64,000 bases of DNA from Ulota crispa (GCA_963920765.1 OY987245.1:17438727-17502726); one strand, 5' to 3'; shown: positions 23,809 through 36,714, counted from the stretch's first letter. Notes: generated from the sequence alone by a model not told the origin. Numbers and translations are program-made.

Positions 23809-26046
23809 GCGCAAGACGTGGAAAAATTGTGAGAGCAGATTGAGACGCCAAAATTGTAAATTTTGAATTTTATCATGCTTATGGCAAAAATGGAAGGTGA
23901 GTTTATTAATGGCAATATTAATATATAGATTTTTTATTTAACGTATTTTTATAAAATATGTTATTGTTATGTATGTTGATTTTGCAAGTTCCATCATGAT
24001 ATTATAATGTCATTGTCAAACAAATCTTTTATAATCAATAAGAGTGATCATTTGAAGGTATTTTTTCCAAATACTAAAAATAGTTATAAGATGTAGTTTA
24101 TGGTGAGAAAATTAATGAAAATGACATAATTACCCATGAATTTTTTTTAATTTTTATCACAGTGAGCGTCATTAAAAAATACTATTGCAACGTTCATACA
24201 AATTTTGAAAATGTTTCATCTGATTTTTTTGTTTGAGCCAAAGCAAATGGTACATGCTTGTTTTTTATCTTTCAATTTATGTTCCATTCATTTAAGCTTT
24301 ATATTTTATTGCTTTGAAGGCTATAAAATTTACTATGTTTTTTACAAATGCTAGAGACTAACAACAAAGAAAAAAATTATTTTTTAAGTATCAAGTTATT
24401 CACAAAACCATACATTGGTGGAGTGATGTTGTGCAAAGCCTCAAAGCTTGTGCATTGTACAAGGACTATGAAATAAAAATAACAATTTAGTATTGCTCTT
24501 CATCAAAAAGGCTTTGTTGTATAGGTGGTACTCTATAATGAAGAAAATACGTTTAGGTGATGGTAATGACAAACTCATTTTGAGTTGGATTAAGTGTTGT
24601 AGTTTTTAGTATTAAATTCTTATAAAATGGTAGAGTGTAGATACTACTACTTTGATGTATTTTGCTCTTGTATGTGGTAAAATTTATATATGTAAACTAT
24701 AGTCAACAAATAGCATATTATAACATTCGTTTAATGCAATTTTCAACTCCAAAAAAACTTATCTAAAATATTTAAATAATATGACACAAATGGAAGTCAA
24801 TTAGAAAATCACATATGTAAGCTTGTAAAAAGTTAGTGTCTAATGAGTTGATCAAATTTAGGTGTTTCATATCTTCTTGTGTCTCAATATCATACCCTTT
24901 GTAAATAATCATTTGTTTGTTTTGACTTTTTTGTAAAATCCTCTATTGAGTTCAATGTGACATGTATAATATATCTAATACAATAAAATATCACATTTGA
25001 TTGAATAATTGTAAACATCATATTTTCAATAAAATTAATTAATTTCCAACAAAAGATGAAAAATAAACATTTAGAGTTCTATATTCCATTTGAAATACAA
25101 AATTTAGGTAATCCATATAAAATCACATCTTACCTACTATCATTGATAGAATTAGTCATAACCATCATTATATATAAAATGAGATAAAACATCACATTCA
25201 TTATAATAATTGTTGAAATTACAAATTTTGTAAAATAATGTTGTAGATAAGAATTTACAATCTATAAAAATTGGTGAACTCTATAGTTAAGTTTGAACGC
25301 AAGGAGGTAAGGATTCTTATACAAATTATAGGTTGTTCTAATTAATCCCAAGGGAATGTACAATAGAGTATAAAAAATAATCTTAATTCCCATTACTCAT
25401 CAATCAATAATTTATTCTCTATTACAATTAAGAGTAAGGTCCCAAACTTATCAAACAATTATCTTTTGTCTTCTCTTAACTTTAACTTTTCTTTTTGTCT
25501 ACAACTTGGTTCCTTTACTTCATTGTTTCTTTCCAATCGCAAGTATTAATGCCATAGTTATCATATATAATAAGTTCTTCCTTATCTATTAACACTCAAT
25601 TCGTTATTCATAAATCCTCACAAAAATTCTATAGATATTCAACCCTTGGTATTTAGCCACAACAATTTTATCATTGTCTCATCACTTCAATTTTATTCAA
25701 TTGACTTAATTATAAATCTTTCAATCACTCGATCTACTCTATAGCATCATAGCATTATCTATAGATATTAAATCTATATGTATCTGATATTTGTCTATCT
25801 ATAGATCACTGCTATATTCTACTCAAATATGCTCGTTCAATTATCTATTGTATCCAAAAAATTCCATGGCCTTCATTCGAATCTCGATTGATCTCTCATA
25901 TTCATTTTCTCTACTCAACTATTGAGTTTCTCTCTTTTCATATCTAGATTCTATTGACTCAATTCCACTTCCAAAGTACTCATAGAATTTAGACAACCAT
26001 AGATCATACATTTGCAACAAAATCGCAATTGACTTACGCATACACA
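23809..26046. other. Very AT-rich intergenic DNA, nothing recognised
   Basis: No frame above 65 codons with coding character and no element ends that I can support. Confidence 0.5.
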
Positions 26047-26977
26047 TTAACCCCTAAATACCCAAGCCCTTTTTTCTAGTGAAAGTCATTGTTAACTGCC
26101 ACTTTGGGGGGAATGAGTAGAAAAGTAGGAAATAAAGTTTGTTTTGCAAATCCAATTGTAAGATTTTGCCTTAGACTAGAAGAGGTACTTGTGGGAAAAA
26201 ATCAGGTCATTTTAGATGGAGAGGAGGGAGATATTTACATCTGAAGTGAAAAAAAAAAAGATTTTATCCTTGTTGCTAGTAAATTTCAGAAGCCTTTGAC
26301 CACTCTTACATGAAAAAAATTACTCTTCACAAAGTTGAGGTTTATATTTTCCATGTAGAAGACCAAATTAGGTATGTGTAAGAGAATTTTCAAATTAATT
26401 GGAACTATACAACACATGGGAAAAAACAATAAGTAAAAAGAAGTAGAGAATGAGTCAAATTACTAAATTGTTAAGAATTTAGTTATTAAAATGAAGAATG
26501 CAAATCCCAATGGCTATAATGTTGTAATAAACAATCACCTTCTTAGGTTTAGTTTTTTCCAAAATATTGAAAATTGTGGAAAATAAAGGACTTCAAAGTT
26601 TATTTTAGAGTAGAGAATCCATAACTGCCCACAAACTAAAACATCTCATAACTTTCATCTCATCAATTGAAGTTGAATGATTCAAAGCTTCCCACATATG
26701 AAAAAAATCCAAGGAACCAATTTCAGATTTTTATTTTTAGAAAGTATAAACTTTTAAGAAGTTTTTGGACTTCCCAGATTGCCCTCCCTCCCCCGGGTAG
26801 TTGAAATTCTTGCATAACTTCTTTGTCAAATGTTAGAATGACAAAAAAAATTAGATGCATACTTAGATCTTGAAATCCCCACCTTCAAAAAATGTTTTAA
26901 AAAATCATAAAACCTAAATTAGCTATAGGTACATTCCTGAAATCCGTTTGTCCCTCAGCTGGGCCTTTAGGGATTAA
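26047..26977. mobile_element. TTAA-flanked MITE, subfamily A (931 bp)
   Basis: It starts TTAACCCCTAAATACCCAAG and ends GGGCCTTTAGGGATTAA. Internal blocks match those of 39047-39977 in order and spacing, among them gaaaactgcc-type, tgtagaagaccaaattaggt and ataactttcatctcatcaat. Confidence 0.88.
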
Positions 26978-27321
26978 ACAATCGAAGACTTGAATACTCA
27001 ATAGCAATTACACAAATATACTCTATATTTATCTACCTTACGTACACAGAATTTGATTGTCTTCTATTGCTGGCCCTCAACCTTTTGGAGCCTCCTACTC
27101 ACCCTACTCTCTTTGCCTTCATCTGCAATAGATTCTTCTTTTCACCTCTACCCATGAGCAATTAAATAACCAACTAGGTAGCTGGCTATGGATACTAGTA
27201 CCCTATAGTTATACTAACCAGCTTCTACATAGACAAAACTCGGCCTTTACCCTATAAAACTCTGTAAAATTCTCGGTAAAATTATAGATAATTGGAAATT
27301 TAACATGTTTTTAGCATTTAT

Positions 27322-27593
27322 CGCCATATTTGTTAATTTGGGGAGAAACCTCGATTTTGAGAATAAACTAGGTTTAAGGTGATCACTTTAAATTGAGCTC
27401 TAGGTTTACGCAGCATTTTTTGGGTACACGTGCCCTCACTTGAGAAGAGGACTTTGCAAAGGACAAAATCTCAGTGGCTCATACCAAATTTGGTACTTTC
27501 AAATTTGACATTTAAATGCTAAAAAGAAAAACGTTGAATTTAAGGTGAAGTACAACTTGAGAATCTGGTTTTCCCAATTTAATGAATATGGCG
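27322..27593. mobile_element. MITE family C (272 bp), unoccupied by TTAA elements
   Basis: Terminal inverted repeats CGCCATATTTGTTAATTTGG and CCAATTTAATGAATATGGCG. It is homologous to 50981-51236 and to the split copy 37218-38935. At gaatttaaggtgaagtaca (27536-27554) it retains the uninterrupted TTAA site that is filled in the 37218-38935 copy. Confidence 0.75.
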
Positions 27594-28212
27594 TTATTTA
27601 CCATTTCCTCACTATAGATTCCATGACTACATGTGTTATTTCTAATTAATACTTTTTTCGAAAGGTAGGAAAACAATAGCAAACAAATTTATAATTTATT
27701 TTATTTTATTACTTGACAGGATCAAAAAACTTAATTTCAAATGCATATTTACAAATTCATATTAATAGGATTGACTAATGTTACGTAAAATGTGTATCGT
27801 GATAAAATATCATGTCAAATAAATAAATTATATGAATCACATTCTAAGTAAAAAATACTCATTCCTAAAATGATATAAAAAACAAGTTTTAGGCTTCTTT
27901 ATGTCATTGCAATAGAAATTTAAAGTTTTCATCATATAAGGTATATAATTGCATTATTTCACCATATCAAAATTGTATGGTTGGTAATTTAAATAGTGGT
28001 TGTTCAAGAATTTCAAATATTACTAACAACAACTATCTTAAGTCTTAGAACTGTGAGTTCTTCAAAATTTTCAAACCTTTAAAATGTGTATTTTACAAAT
28101 GTACAGGTCTTTTAGTATTGATACAATGGTACCAATGAATTTTTTAATTAGTTAAATTGTAAATGTCAATTCTCTTTAACAAGATTTGAAATAATTTGGA
28201 AAAAATGTAATT
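27594..28212. other. AT-rich intergenic DNA, nothing recognised
   Basis: No coding, repeat or element-end signal that I can support. Confidence 0.5.
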
Positions 28213-28871
28213 TTAACCCCTAAAGCACCTAGGGCCCTTTTGGGGGACATTTGGGATTTTAGGCATGTACCTATGGCTAAACTACTTTGCATGATTTTTT
28301 GAAACTTTTATTGAAGGTGAGGAATTCATAGATCTACGTGGGAATGTAATTTTTCTTCATTCCAACAATTATTGAAAAAGTTAAAAAGGAATTTTTGGAA
28401 AAAGCTGCTCCCCGGGCAGCCAGTTTTTATTTTATTTTTATATTTCATTTTTTTCAAATAAAAATCTAAAATAGGTTCTTTAGACTTATATAGATGTGGG
28501 TGTTGTTTTGAGCAAAACAACACCTACCCGCAAACTAAAACTTCTCATAACTTTCATCTCATCTATCAGATTTGAATGATTCAAAGCTCCCCACATCTAT
28601 ATAAGTCTAAAGAACCTATTTCAGATTTTTATTTGAAAAAAATAAGATTTAAAAAAAAAATTGGCTACCTGGGGATCTGCTTTTTCCAAAAATTCCTTTT
28701 TAACTTCTTTAGTAATTGTCGAAATGAAGAAAAAATTACATTCTCATGTAGATCTATGAATTCCTCACCTTCAATAAAAGTTTCAAAAAATCATGCATAG
28801 TAATTTAGCCATAGGTACATGCCCAAAATCCCAAATGTCAACCAAACTGACAATGATCCTTTAAGGGTTAA
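28213..28871. mobile_element. TTAA-flanked fold-back dimer of subfamily A (659 bp)
   Basis: It starts TTAACCCCTAAAGCACCTAG and ends ATCCTTTAAGGGTTAA. The two halves are inverted copies of the same right half of the subfamily A element, each arm about 300 bp, meeting near 28500-28540. This explains the mirrored frames on the two strands (28326-28523 and 28576-28800), which resemble those at 2097-2288 and 39678-39908. Confidence 0.88.
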
Positions 28872-29075
28872 AATATACTTTGGCATTTCACTAAAAAATA
28901 AATTAACTTTTTTGCAAATTTAACAATTCTTGTATTCATACAATTACTTATAACATGGTTTACAATACTAATCTTTCTTTTGGTTATTTTGTTTTGTTTT
29001 TAGCACTATTTCAATTATTTCAATTCTTCTATAAGGTTTTCAACACTAAATTTTTTCAATTTTTAAATACTACTT

Positions 29076-29093
29076 ATATATATATATATATAT
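29076..29093. repeat. (TA)n microsatellite
   Basis: A simple TA run of about 9 repeats. Confidence 0.9.
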
Positions 29094-29177
29094 TTAAGTC
29101 TAGCTCATAAAAAGTCCGTCGTTGTAGCAAACTATTGAAAGTCTTCTCCTCACCTGTGCAATACACTTTGTTTTGCT

Positions 29178-29462
29178 TCATAAGCAGTACAATAAGTCTG
29201 TATGTTCTGCAATGAGCTTAGCAGCAATGGTTAGACGTTCACCTCCGTCCTCGTTGCGGTGCAGGGCCGTCGGGTCTCGGCTCCGTTGAGTCCGTGAGGC
29301 AGTTCCATCTATTTCGTCCATTCCGCCCATTCCGTTGAGGAGCATACAAGAGGAAGCCCGGATTACGGTGCCATCAAAAGTGGGCTGACCAAGTGACGGG
29401 TCGCTGCCATATCTATTCCTTGCCCCGTGCACCACGTCGACCGGGCCCATTTTGAATGGCAC
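29178..29462 (-). CDS. GC-richer 94-codon frame, unrecognised
   Basis: A complete frame from ATG at 29462 to a stop at 29178, in an island clearly richer in GC than its AT-rich surroundings. The product is hydrophilic with a GMGGMDEIDGTASRTQRSRD segment and no transmembrane run. I do not recognise it. It could be an exon or processed fragment of a displaced gene, or a non-coding island. No splice sites or promoter could be tied to it. Confidence 0.25.
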   Translation of the reverse strand: MPFKMGPVDVVHGARNRYGSDPSLGQPTFDGTVIRASSCMLLNGMGGMDEIDGTASRTQRSRDPTALHRNEDGGERLTIAAKLIAEHTDLLYCL

Positions 29463-30880
29463 GATTTAACATCATGCATTCTTGAGGCCATTTGGGCTGA
29501 AATTTTGGTTGAAATTGCTCCAAGTTTTCATGGCCCTAACTCCTGGTGTAAAACAGCTCTAAGTATTGCTCCTATTTTATAGTTGGTTAACTTCATCTCC
29601 TTCCTTGATTCATGACAAAATCACGATCTATGATTCCATACAGGAGTTTAAAATTTCCCAAATTGTGATATATTTCTAAACTCTTGTATCCTCTGCCAAG
29701 TAAATTGTGAAATAGTCTGAGGCCCCCTTTACACTTATGCCGCTGAGAAGCCATGGAGAGCAAAATTTTAGCCATGATAACTTGATGAATTGAGAAGACC
29801 AAAAAACGTCACTTTAGATGGGATTTTTTTCTTCTAAGGGACAAGAGAAGGAGAAAATGAGATGGACCACACTTTTGTCCTCTGTGGCAATGAAAAAGCA
29901 CAAGTAGAGGGTCCTTGGAATTATTATCAGGCCCACCTCCTTAGGTGGGCTTGACTTTAATTCCTAGGGAAAAAGAATTACTTTAAGAAAAAAAAAATAA
30001 ATAAATAAATTTGGTGACCCCTTCTCACTTTACAATGAGAAGCCTCTACCTCCAAAGGCTGGCCTTTCAAAGGGAGGCCATGGCTCGGGTGAATGCATGG
30101 TTGAGTGGCTCAAAAACGTGACAAACTATAAAAAATTGCACACATTCAATTTTCAAATGCCAAAATGGTACATTGGAAATTTTCAAAAAAAAAAAAAATC
30201 CATTATAGAGACTTATTTTTTATTGTAACTACAATAGAATTGTTCAGTTCTTTTTTTGGCATTTTATGGAGGTGTGGAGGACTTTTGAAAAAACGTGATT
30301 GTGACATTTTTGCTGTCTGCAAATTTTTCAAGGACTTTTTTAAGATGATTTTGTTACTTAAGAGAATACAAAAGACTATGATTCTAGTGGGTATTTGGGT
30401 AAACTTTTAAGAAATTATAATCTTGTTTTATAAATGTGTATTGAATGCTTGCAAAGGACTTTTTAATGCCCTTTTTAACCTTGGATCTTACAAAGTCTTT
30501 TTCTCCTTTATCTTTTAATTTTTTCCTATTCTTATTTTTTTTAACTGGAATATTTTTCTAAGTTCTAGAGGTGCTTCTTGAGGTAAGGACTTTTTGAATA
30601 ACTTTGATTGATTTAAGTCTAAGCCCTAGAGCACAGCTTGCAGTGTGTGATTTCAAATAGAATAGATCCAAAAACATTGGGTTGTTGATTGAGTTTATAA
30701 GTCCATTATAGACATGAAGAGGTCACTTAGCAGCCCAGACACTTGATGAAATTACAAATTAACACTTGAGTCAAAATCCTTAAACCCACTTGAGGGACTT
30801 TGAGAATAGGGACTCTTGCCAAAATTGAGCCACTCAACTTTGCATTGACCCGCCCATGAAAGACTTTCTTCACGACTTCT
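29463..30880. other. Intergenic DNA, nothing recognised
   Basis: Contains homopolymer A runs (29983-30010; 30186-30199) and short frames without recognised domains. Confidence 0.45.
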
Positions 30881-30889
30881 CACCAGGAT

Positions 30890-31140
30890 TTAATTTTTAG
30901 GCAGATTTTTGCCTAAATCTTACCTTGCAAGGCCTTTGGCGATCAATACACTAGGAAAGTTGGGTGGTAAGTTGGATGAATTCACCTGATCCTTACTTGA
31001 GCATAAAGTTAGTTTGCCATATTTTGGATGAAAGTAGCTTATATTAGTAGTGTTTTGGATGAACTTTCACATATCATTCATTCTTTTAAATTTTAGCAAA
31101 CTTTCCCTTACTTGCGGACAGCCTGGGGTGTAGGCTACCA
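30890..31140. repeat. Dispersed repeat, related to 57840-58090
   Basis: Shared blocks in the same order include gcctaaatcttaccttgcaa (cttaaatcttacctta in the other copy), a ccatattttggatgaaagta segment and tttcccttacttgcggacag. Probably two relics of one old mobile element of unknown class. Confidence 0.6.
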
Positions 31141-31860
31141 ATGTGTGGGAAAAATTGGCTGCTAGTTCATTATTAGCCGGTGGAATTAGGAAAATAATTG
31201 GTTGGATTTTGAATTTAGAGGATGCAAAATCGGAAAGAAGTTTTAAAAAACCGGATTTCAACCAGTGCCTTCCAAAATTTGTAGGATTTTAAACTAGCTT
31301 TCATTAAAATATGACGGATTTCAACCGGTAGGTTAAAGTATTCATTGGCTGGTACCTGGGCAAGCCCAAGGTTATACCCAGGTATCAATCCCACAACCTT
31401 TTGGGTATAGTTCCTTGAAACCCTCTGAATATGATTTCTCACTCTAATACCTTGAACCCTACACAGAGTACACAATGGTGCAACAATAAACCATTACCAA
31501 ACAAATGCCGTTTTGAAATTGTAATCAGTTTTCGGTTTGCCGCTCACAATCATCACATAAGTCTTCTTGGACTTGGAACGTTGGTTGTGAATTTACAACA
31601 TTCACTATCAACATCTTTGCCTTCTACCTTTGTTTGTGATTTTTTTAGTGGTTGTGTTTTGTGATCCCTTTGAAACTATCTTTTCATTTATGCATTATGA
31701 GAATTTAATAAAATTACTAGTGTAAATTTCAATTTGGAGAAAATTAGCCAGTAAAAATTTGAAATTATAGGAAATCAACCGGGCATTATTTTAATTGAGA
31801 GGATGCAATTGGTGCTTGCTGAAAAAAAACCTGTTTAATTTTATAATAGGAGGAAATCAG
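31141..31860. other. Intergenic DNA with old repeats
   Basis: Words such as ccggatttcaaccagtgcc and gacggatttcaaccggtagg recur within 31240-31335, hinting at a degraded fold-back. No gene seen. Confidence 0.4.
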
Positions 31861-32540
31861 CTGGAGGGGCTCTAAAAATTTCCCGAACACTGGGCGCAGG
31901 TCGCTCTACCTTCATGAATATAAAAATAAAACCCTGCGAACTGCTTCTCACCTCTACTGTAAAAGAGGTCTGAGCTTCTCCCACAAACGCCGTATACCAA
32001 ACCCTCCAAGCCGATGTTTGAAGCTGGCAAAATTAAAACAACTGGCAATAATAGCTGACTTCAGATCCGAAGATTGCGCTCACGAAACCGAGTCAAAACC
32101 GCGAGACAACGTCAGTCATCCACGTGGGAGCCCTACCAGATTCCTGGTTCCGGAAGACCCTTGAAAATAGAAGAAGCTTTCAAAGGCATCCATCTGTCCA
32201 TACAAACTGTTTCAAAACCCACACGTTGCCCAAGTGAAACCATTAGAGCTACAAAAAGCCAGCACCAGATATTGCTAATTTCAAATTCACCCAAACGGCT
32301 ATAGCAGTCCACTCATGATTCAAGTACAACTTATGAACCCCAGTACCTTACTATAAAGTTCTACCGTACATGTACTCCCCAAGTCACTAACCCAACTGTT
32401 GTTTGTCTTGCTCATGTTTCGAACTTGTACCACTTTGGTAGGGAAGTCTACAGCGCAGATTTGTGAACCTTGTGAGTTTGAGAGTGTGAGCTGCTAGTTT
32501 CTGGGTTTTACTAAGAGAAAGACTTGGATTTGGATCTGCG
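31861..32540 (+). promoter_or_regulatory. Probable promoter and 5' leader with a G-box
   Basis: This stretch is less AT-rich than its surroundings and lies directly upstream of the ATG at 32541. It contains a palindromic G-box, CCACGTGG at 32120-32127, the core site for plant bZIP/bHLH factors. A tatataa-type box was not found; aatataaaaataaaacc at 31918-31934 is a weak candidate. The 76-codon frame at 32074-32304 is probably incidental or an upstream frame. Confidence 0.4.
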
Positions 32541-33543
32541 ATGGAGGAGTTGCGACATACTGATGCGAAAGTCTACGCAGCCACTCACCCTGGTGTTCGA
32601 GCGAGAGGCCATGCCAACCGGTACTACTACTACAACCTCCTCCCTTTTCTCTCAACTTATTGGCTACTCTAACCATGCTGATATATCACTGTTTAGCAAC
32701 CAGAGTGTCAATCCTAACGATCTGTGCATCGAAGTTTACAAGTTGCAGTTCCTATTTCTTTTCAAGGATCTAGCTTCCGTGTTGAGTTTTGGAATGTTGG
32801 TTCTTGTTGGGTGTTGTAAGTTGGATCTACTGTCGGAGGTTTTAGGCCCAGTTCAGACCTGAAGTGGATATCTTAGTGGACAAAACACTTTGTATATTGT
32901 CTTGTCCACCTTCATTTGGCGGGAAGTTGTCATGTTATCATTGATTTTGTTTTTCTTTGTTTTTTTGTGGAAAATTTCACACTAAGAATTGGACGTCCAG
33001 TGGAGTTATAGTTCTATTCCTGCTATTCCCTCTTGATATGATTTTGTCTTTACCTCCATTGAAATGAGAGGGAGAGTTTTGCCTAGTGGACAAAATTTGG
33101 GGTCACCTTGAGAGGTGATTTCAAATCTTGCCAGTACAACTGAACCCCACTTCAAATTTGGTTGGAGTGGGTGATGACATGGTGTTAATAGTAATGGCCA
33201 TCAGCTTCATTGTGATATACAAAACCCTCCAATTGACCAGTGAGATGTTCTCAAATATTGTCCATTTTTCATTCTGAACCGGCCCTTATAGTGCGTGCTT
33301 GGGGAACTTGGTTGTGACAGATGCAACCCGAGGTTGAGGTGGAAACTGAGCAAGTTCAACCCAATGAACAAGTTTCGGCTGGCCAAGTACAAGAAAACGC
33401 ATCCAGTGGAGTTCCAGAAAGCCAGAGCTCGGAGCCGGTTCGATTACGTGAACCCACTCAGTTACATCCGACGCATTCAGCATAACATTTCTCACGCTGG
33501 TCGTAAAGAGCACACCACAACCACGACTACTACTCATCATTGA
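32541..33543 (+). CDS. Small basic protein gene, two exons, unrecognised family
   Basis: Exon 1 is 32541-32620 and exon 2 is 33321-33543, joined at phase 2 (donor GTACTA, acceptor TGACAG), predicting 100 residues. Exon 1 gives MEELRHTDAKVYAATHPGVR and ends HANR; exon 2 gives CNPRLRWKLSKF, then FDYVNPLSYIRRIQHNI and a Thr/His-rich tail. The last exon of a paralogue at 780-978 starts at the same phase and keeps N-P-x-LRW-x-SK and YVNPLxYIRRIxxN, so these are the conserved and presumably functional parts. The protein is strongly basic in the middle, with no signal or membrane segment. I do not recognise the family. The weak donor and the 700-bp intron are the least certain parts; the frame continuing through the donor would instead read NRYYYYNLL. 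Confidence 0.6.
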
Positions 33544-33933
33544 GGTGGACTAAGTTCCTTACGAAGGAAGTAGATGTATTGTGGATTCCAGCCTTTTTAT
33601 GTAGTTTTATTTGTGGCAGGTCGATTTGGTGAGGTTGTATATACTATTTTTAAGGTTTTGATTAGGTGTTCGTTGTGTCAGAAGGTATAATTTAGCTTCA
33701 GAACTTTGGCTACGTGCTGAGCCGTGGGTGAGACTAACTGGGGTGTTGATCCACAGTTAAGACTATTGTAAGAAAGGGTTTCCATTTTAAACTCTTGAAA
33801 AAAACTATGATTTTGCGCATTGTCGATTTGAATTTCGGAGTATATGTACAGTCTTTGATTCAGCCTGGTTAAACCGGGTTTCTTCGTTTCTGCAATTTAT
33901 TGAGGTATTACTCAAGTAATGCATTTGAAAATA

Positions 33934-34239
33934 GGGAAAATTTTATAAATATCTCTGAAGTTTGCCATATTTGTAAAAGGATCCCTGGTTTTTCAGAAAT
34001 TGCAGAAATATTATTGGACCAGAATTTTCAAGCGTTTGTCTTGTTGTGCACACTCTGCCCTTCTCCCTTTCTACACACAATTATATGAAAGGAGTGTGCA
34101 TACGTCAAGAAAAGGAAGTGGCCTGCACAACCAGGTAAGCCTTTGAAAATCATGGTCCAAGGGTGTATGTGCAATTTTTGAAAATCACAATCAATTGTAC
34201 AAATATCGCAAATTCCAGCGGTACGTATCAAAATTTCCC
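33934..34239. mobile_element. Fold-back MITE family E (306 bp)
   Basis: The inverted ends are GGGAAAATTTTATAAATATC and GTACGTATCAAAATTTCCCC-type. A matching pair, ggaccagaattttcaagcg and tgaaaatcatggtcc, lies further in. Homologous to 58227-58545. It sits about 390 bp past the stop codon at 33543, possibly in or just beyond the 3' UTR. Confidence 0.75.
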
Positions 34240-35693
34240 CAGAAAACATGGGCCTTGGAAAATGAGGTTCCCAAAGATATGATGAGAGTTACATTGAATT
34301 GTTCCGAGATTGTGTAATAAAATACAGAGAGAGAAGAACACTTCAACGATGATTTACAGTATGTATGCACCATATGGTTGGAAATTTGGAATTATGGGTG
34401 GTCTCACCAAACTTTGTCAAAGAAAAACCTTCGAATGAAATCTCTTTTGAGATTTGATTTGGATGTCGTTTGTGATTATGTTATTCAACATATATGTTTT
34501 AGAATGAAAATATATGGTGCGAAGTAGTGTTCCAAATATGATTCTCATTTGTAGCTAAAAAAACGCTGCTGAAAAGCTACAATTTTCAAATTTAACACTG
34601 AAAAATTTACATTTTCTTAGTTGCATAAAAAATTTGTTAGCAATCCTGCGAAATTGAGCCAGTCTAAGGAACGCTGGTGCGAAGGTTCAACTATGAGCTG
34701 AAATCTTGTGGTAATTGTTTATCAGAAGTCGTTAAGTAGAGATACTTTTTTGAACTGAAAATTGTTAATTTGGAGATGGAAGAGATTACTTTTCCTTGAA
34801 TAATGTATAAATTGTCAGTCAAACCGAAATTTCGAAGTTTCCATTCTATGGTGGTTTGAATTTTGAGAAATGTTTTTGAAAACACTGGGTGTATATGAAA
34901 AGAGCGAGTCTTGGCACACTTGACACACTTGGCACATGAACGAAGCTATTCATCATCTCCAATGTGATTGTTATAATGATGAGACATTGAAGTAATCTAT
35001 TAGTTTCCAACAATTGATAATGTATATGTGTAACGAAAACTAGATTCATGTCAAGATAGTTGTTCGCTTCAAGAATAGGTGCAATAATTGAAAATCTGTC
35101 CCCAACTGCTCATTTTCAACACAATATTGGTTAATTTGGGGAAAAAACGTAAATTTGGAGCTTTTTGAATTTATGTTTTTAGAGATATTTGATGATTTAA
35201 AGTGAATTTTATATGTAGTAGCTTGCAACTTCTTTGCAATAACTAGCAACAACTCACAATTGACTTTATGTGGTGCCTAAATTTGCAACAAGAGTGGGAG
35301 AATTCAGCGATTGCAAATTTTTTTGGACGATGAGCAAACATAGAAGCAACCAATTTTCAATTTGGAACCCTGTTTGTAGGTTGATGATGTCTTAACTAGG
35401 GCTTTTTATTTATTTTTTGCTTGCACCCAAAAATAATAATTTGGCTAAAAAATGTCAAAAAAAATGGCAAAAAACTTGGATGAAATTGCCAAAAAGGCTT
35501 CAAATTAAAAATAAAAAAACTTGGATGAAATTGTCATATTGTGGACAAAAACCAAATTATAAGACATGTAATATGTACTAATGTGATATTTTCTATCCAA
35601 TATGTGGATGGATGTTGAAACTTGGAGCACCACTATAACATTTTAAATTGCCACTTTTGCACTTCTTAAAAAATGAAAAAAATAACCTTGGTC
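34240..35693. other. Intergenic DNA with one repeat relic
   Basis: Positions about 34540-34680 match the right half of the TTAA element 53418-53829 (shared blocks include gctacaattttcaaattta-like and agaacgctg-like words) but lack the terminal TTAA. The rest is AT-rich with no gene seen. Confidence 0.5.
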
Positions 35694-36094
35694 TTAACCC
35701 TTGAGCGCCCAGCTTGTGTTCACTAAAATCTAGACCTATACAAACTCATTCTAATTAAATTGTTACCAAAAAACAAAATTCATAGAAATTGACCATATCG
35801 ATTGGGAGTGGAAATAGGTCCCAAGGTACGGGAGAAAGGACAAATGTTTTGACTATGCCAATCAAAAGATTATAGAAATCAAAGACTTGGGGAGTGCACT
35901 CCCCGTTTTCTTTTGGTACACTTGCAATCAAATGAAGGGTTATTTTAATTACCTTGGTCCTAAATTTTTAACATGGCTTGGAAATAAAGAAGCTACAGTT
36001 TTATAGGCTTTGGGTCTTTATAAGTAATGAAGGGTAGTGTTTATTAATCAATATTACATATTTTTTAGTTCTACAATAGGCATTAGAAGATAAA

Positions 36095-36215
36095 CGTGTC
36101 CTACATGACTGGTCCACAATGATTGCAAATGTCCTAAACAACTATACAATGACTCAATTACAATCGTTTAGGACATTTGCAGTCGTTGTGGACCACTCAT
36201 ATAGGACACATTTTC
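36095..36215. repeat. Near-perfect hairpin
   Basis: The arms ggtccacaatgattgcaaat and gtcctaaac pair with gtttaggac and atttgcagtcgttgtggacc around a short loop near 36150. It produces similar frames on both strands. Confidence 0.8.
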
Positions 36216-36465
36216 TTCTAGTGAGGGTTGTTAAAATAAGAAATAAAAAACCAGTACTTTTCTTAGCTATAGGTCTAGGTTTTTTTTCATGGTTGTTACT
36301 CTTGCAAGTATCCAAAGCAAGATCCAATGCCATGTGGTAAGCAGCTTCTTCATGTTTATTTATGAGCAATCAAGACACGCCATGTGTTGTTCAAGCTTGC
36401 GATTTAGAGATACAGTATTGGAGTAAGATGGGAATTAATGGATGCAAGCTTTATTGTTCAAGGGT

Positions 36466-36714
36466 TAAGGTACCTAGGAGGCTCTAATTTGGTCTAAGGC
36501 TCTAATCTAGTTTAGCTCTAGGAAGGGCTGACATGTTACTTCAAATACCTATTGTCACTGCTGAGTTAGGTGGGCTTAGCAAGTTAACCTAATTTGCTAA
36601 GCGCACCTAACTCATCAATGACATGAATAGATATTTGAAATAACATGTTAGCCCTTCCTAGAGCTGAACCGGATTAGAGCCCTAGACCAAATTAGAGCCT
36701 CCTACCTTAGTTGA
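36466..36714. mobile_element. Fold-back MITE (about 249 bp)
   Basis: The inverted arms are about 115 bp. Left gaggctctaatttggtctaa pairs with right tagaccaaattagagcctcc. The centre lies near 36590, where aacctaatttgctaag occurs. A short duplication of TTA/TAG type at the ends is uncertain. Confidence 0.75.
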
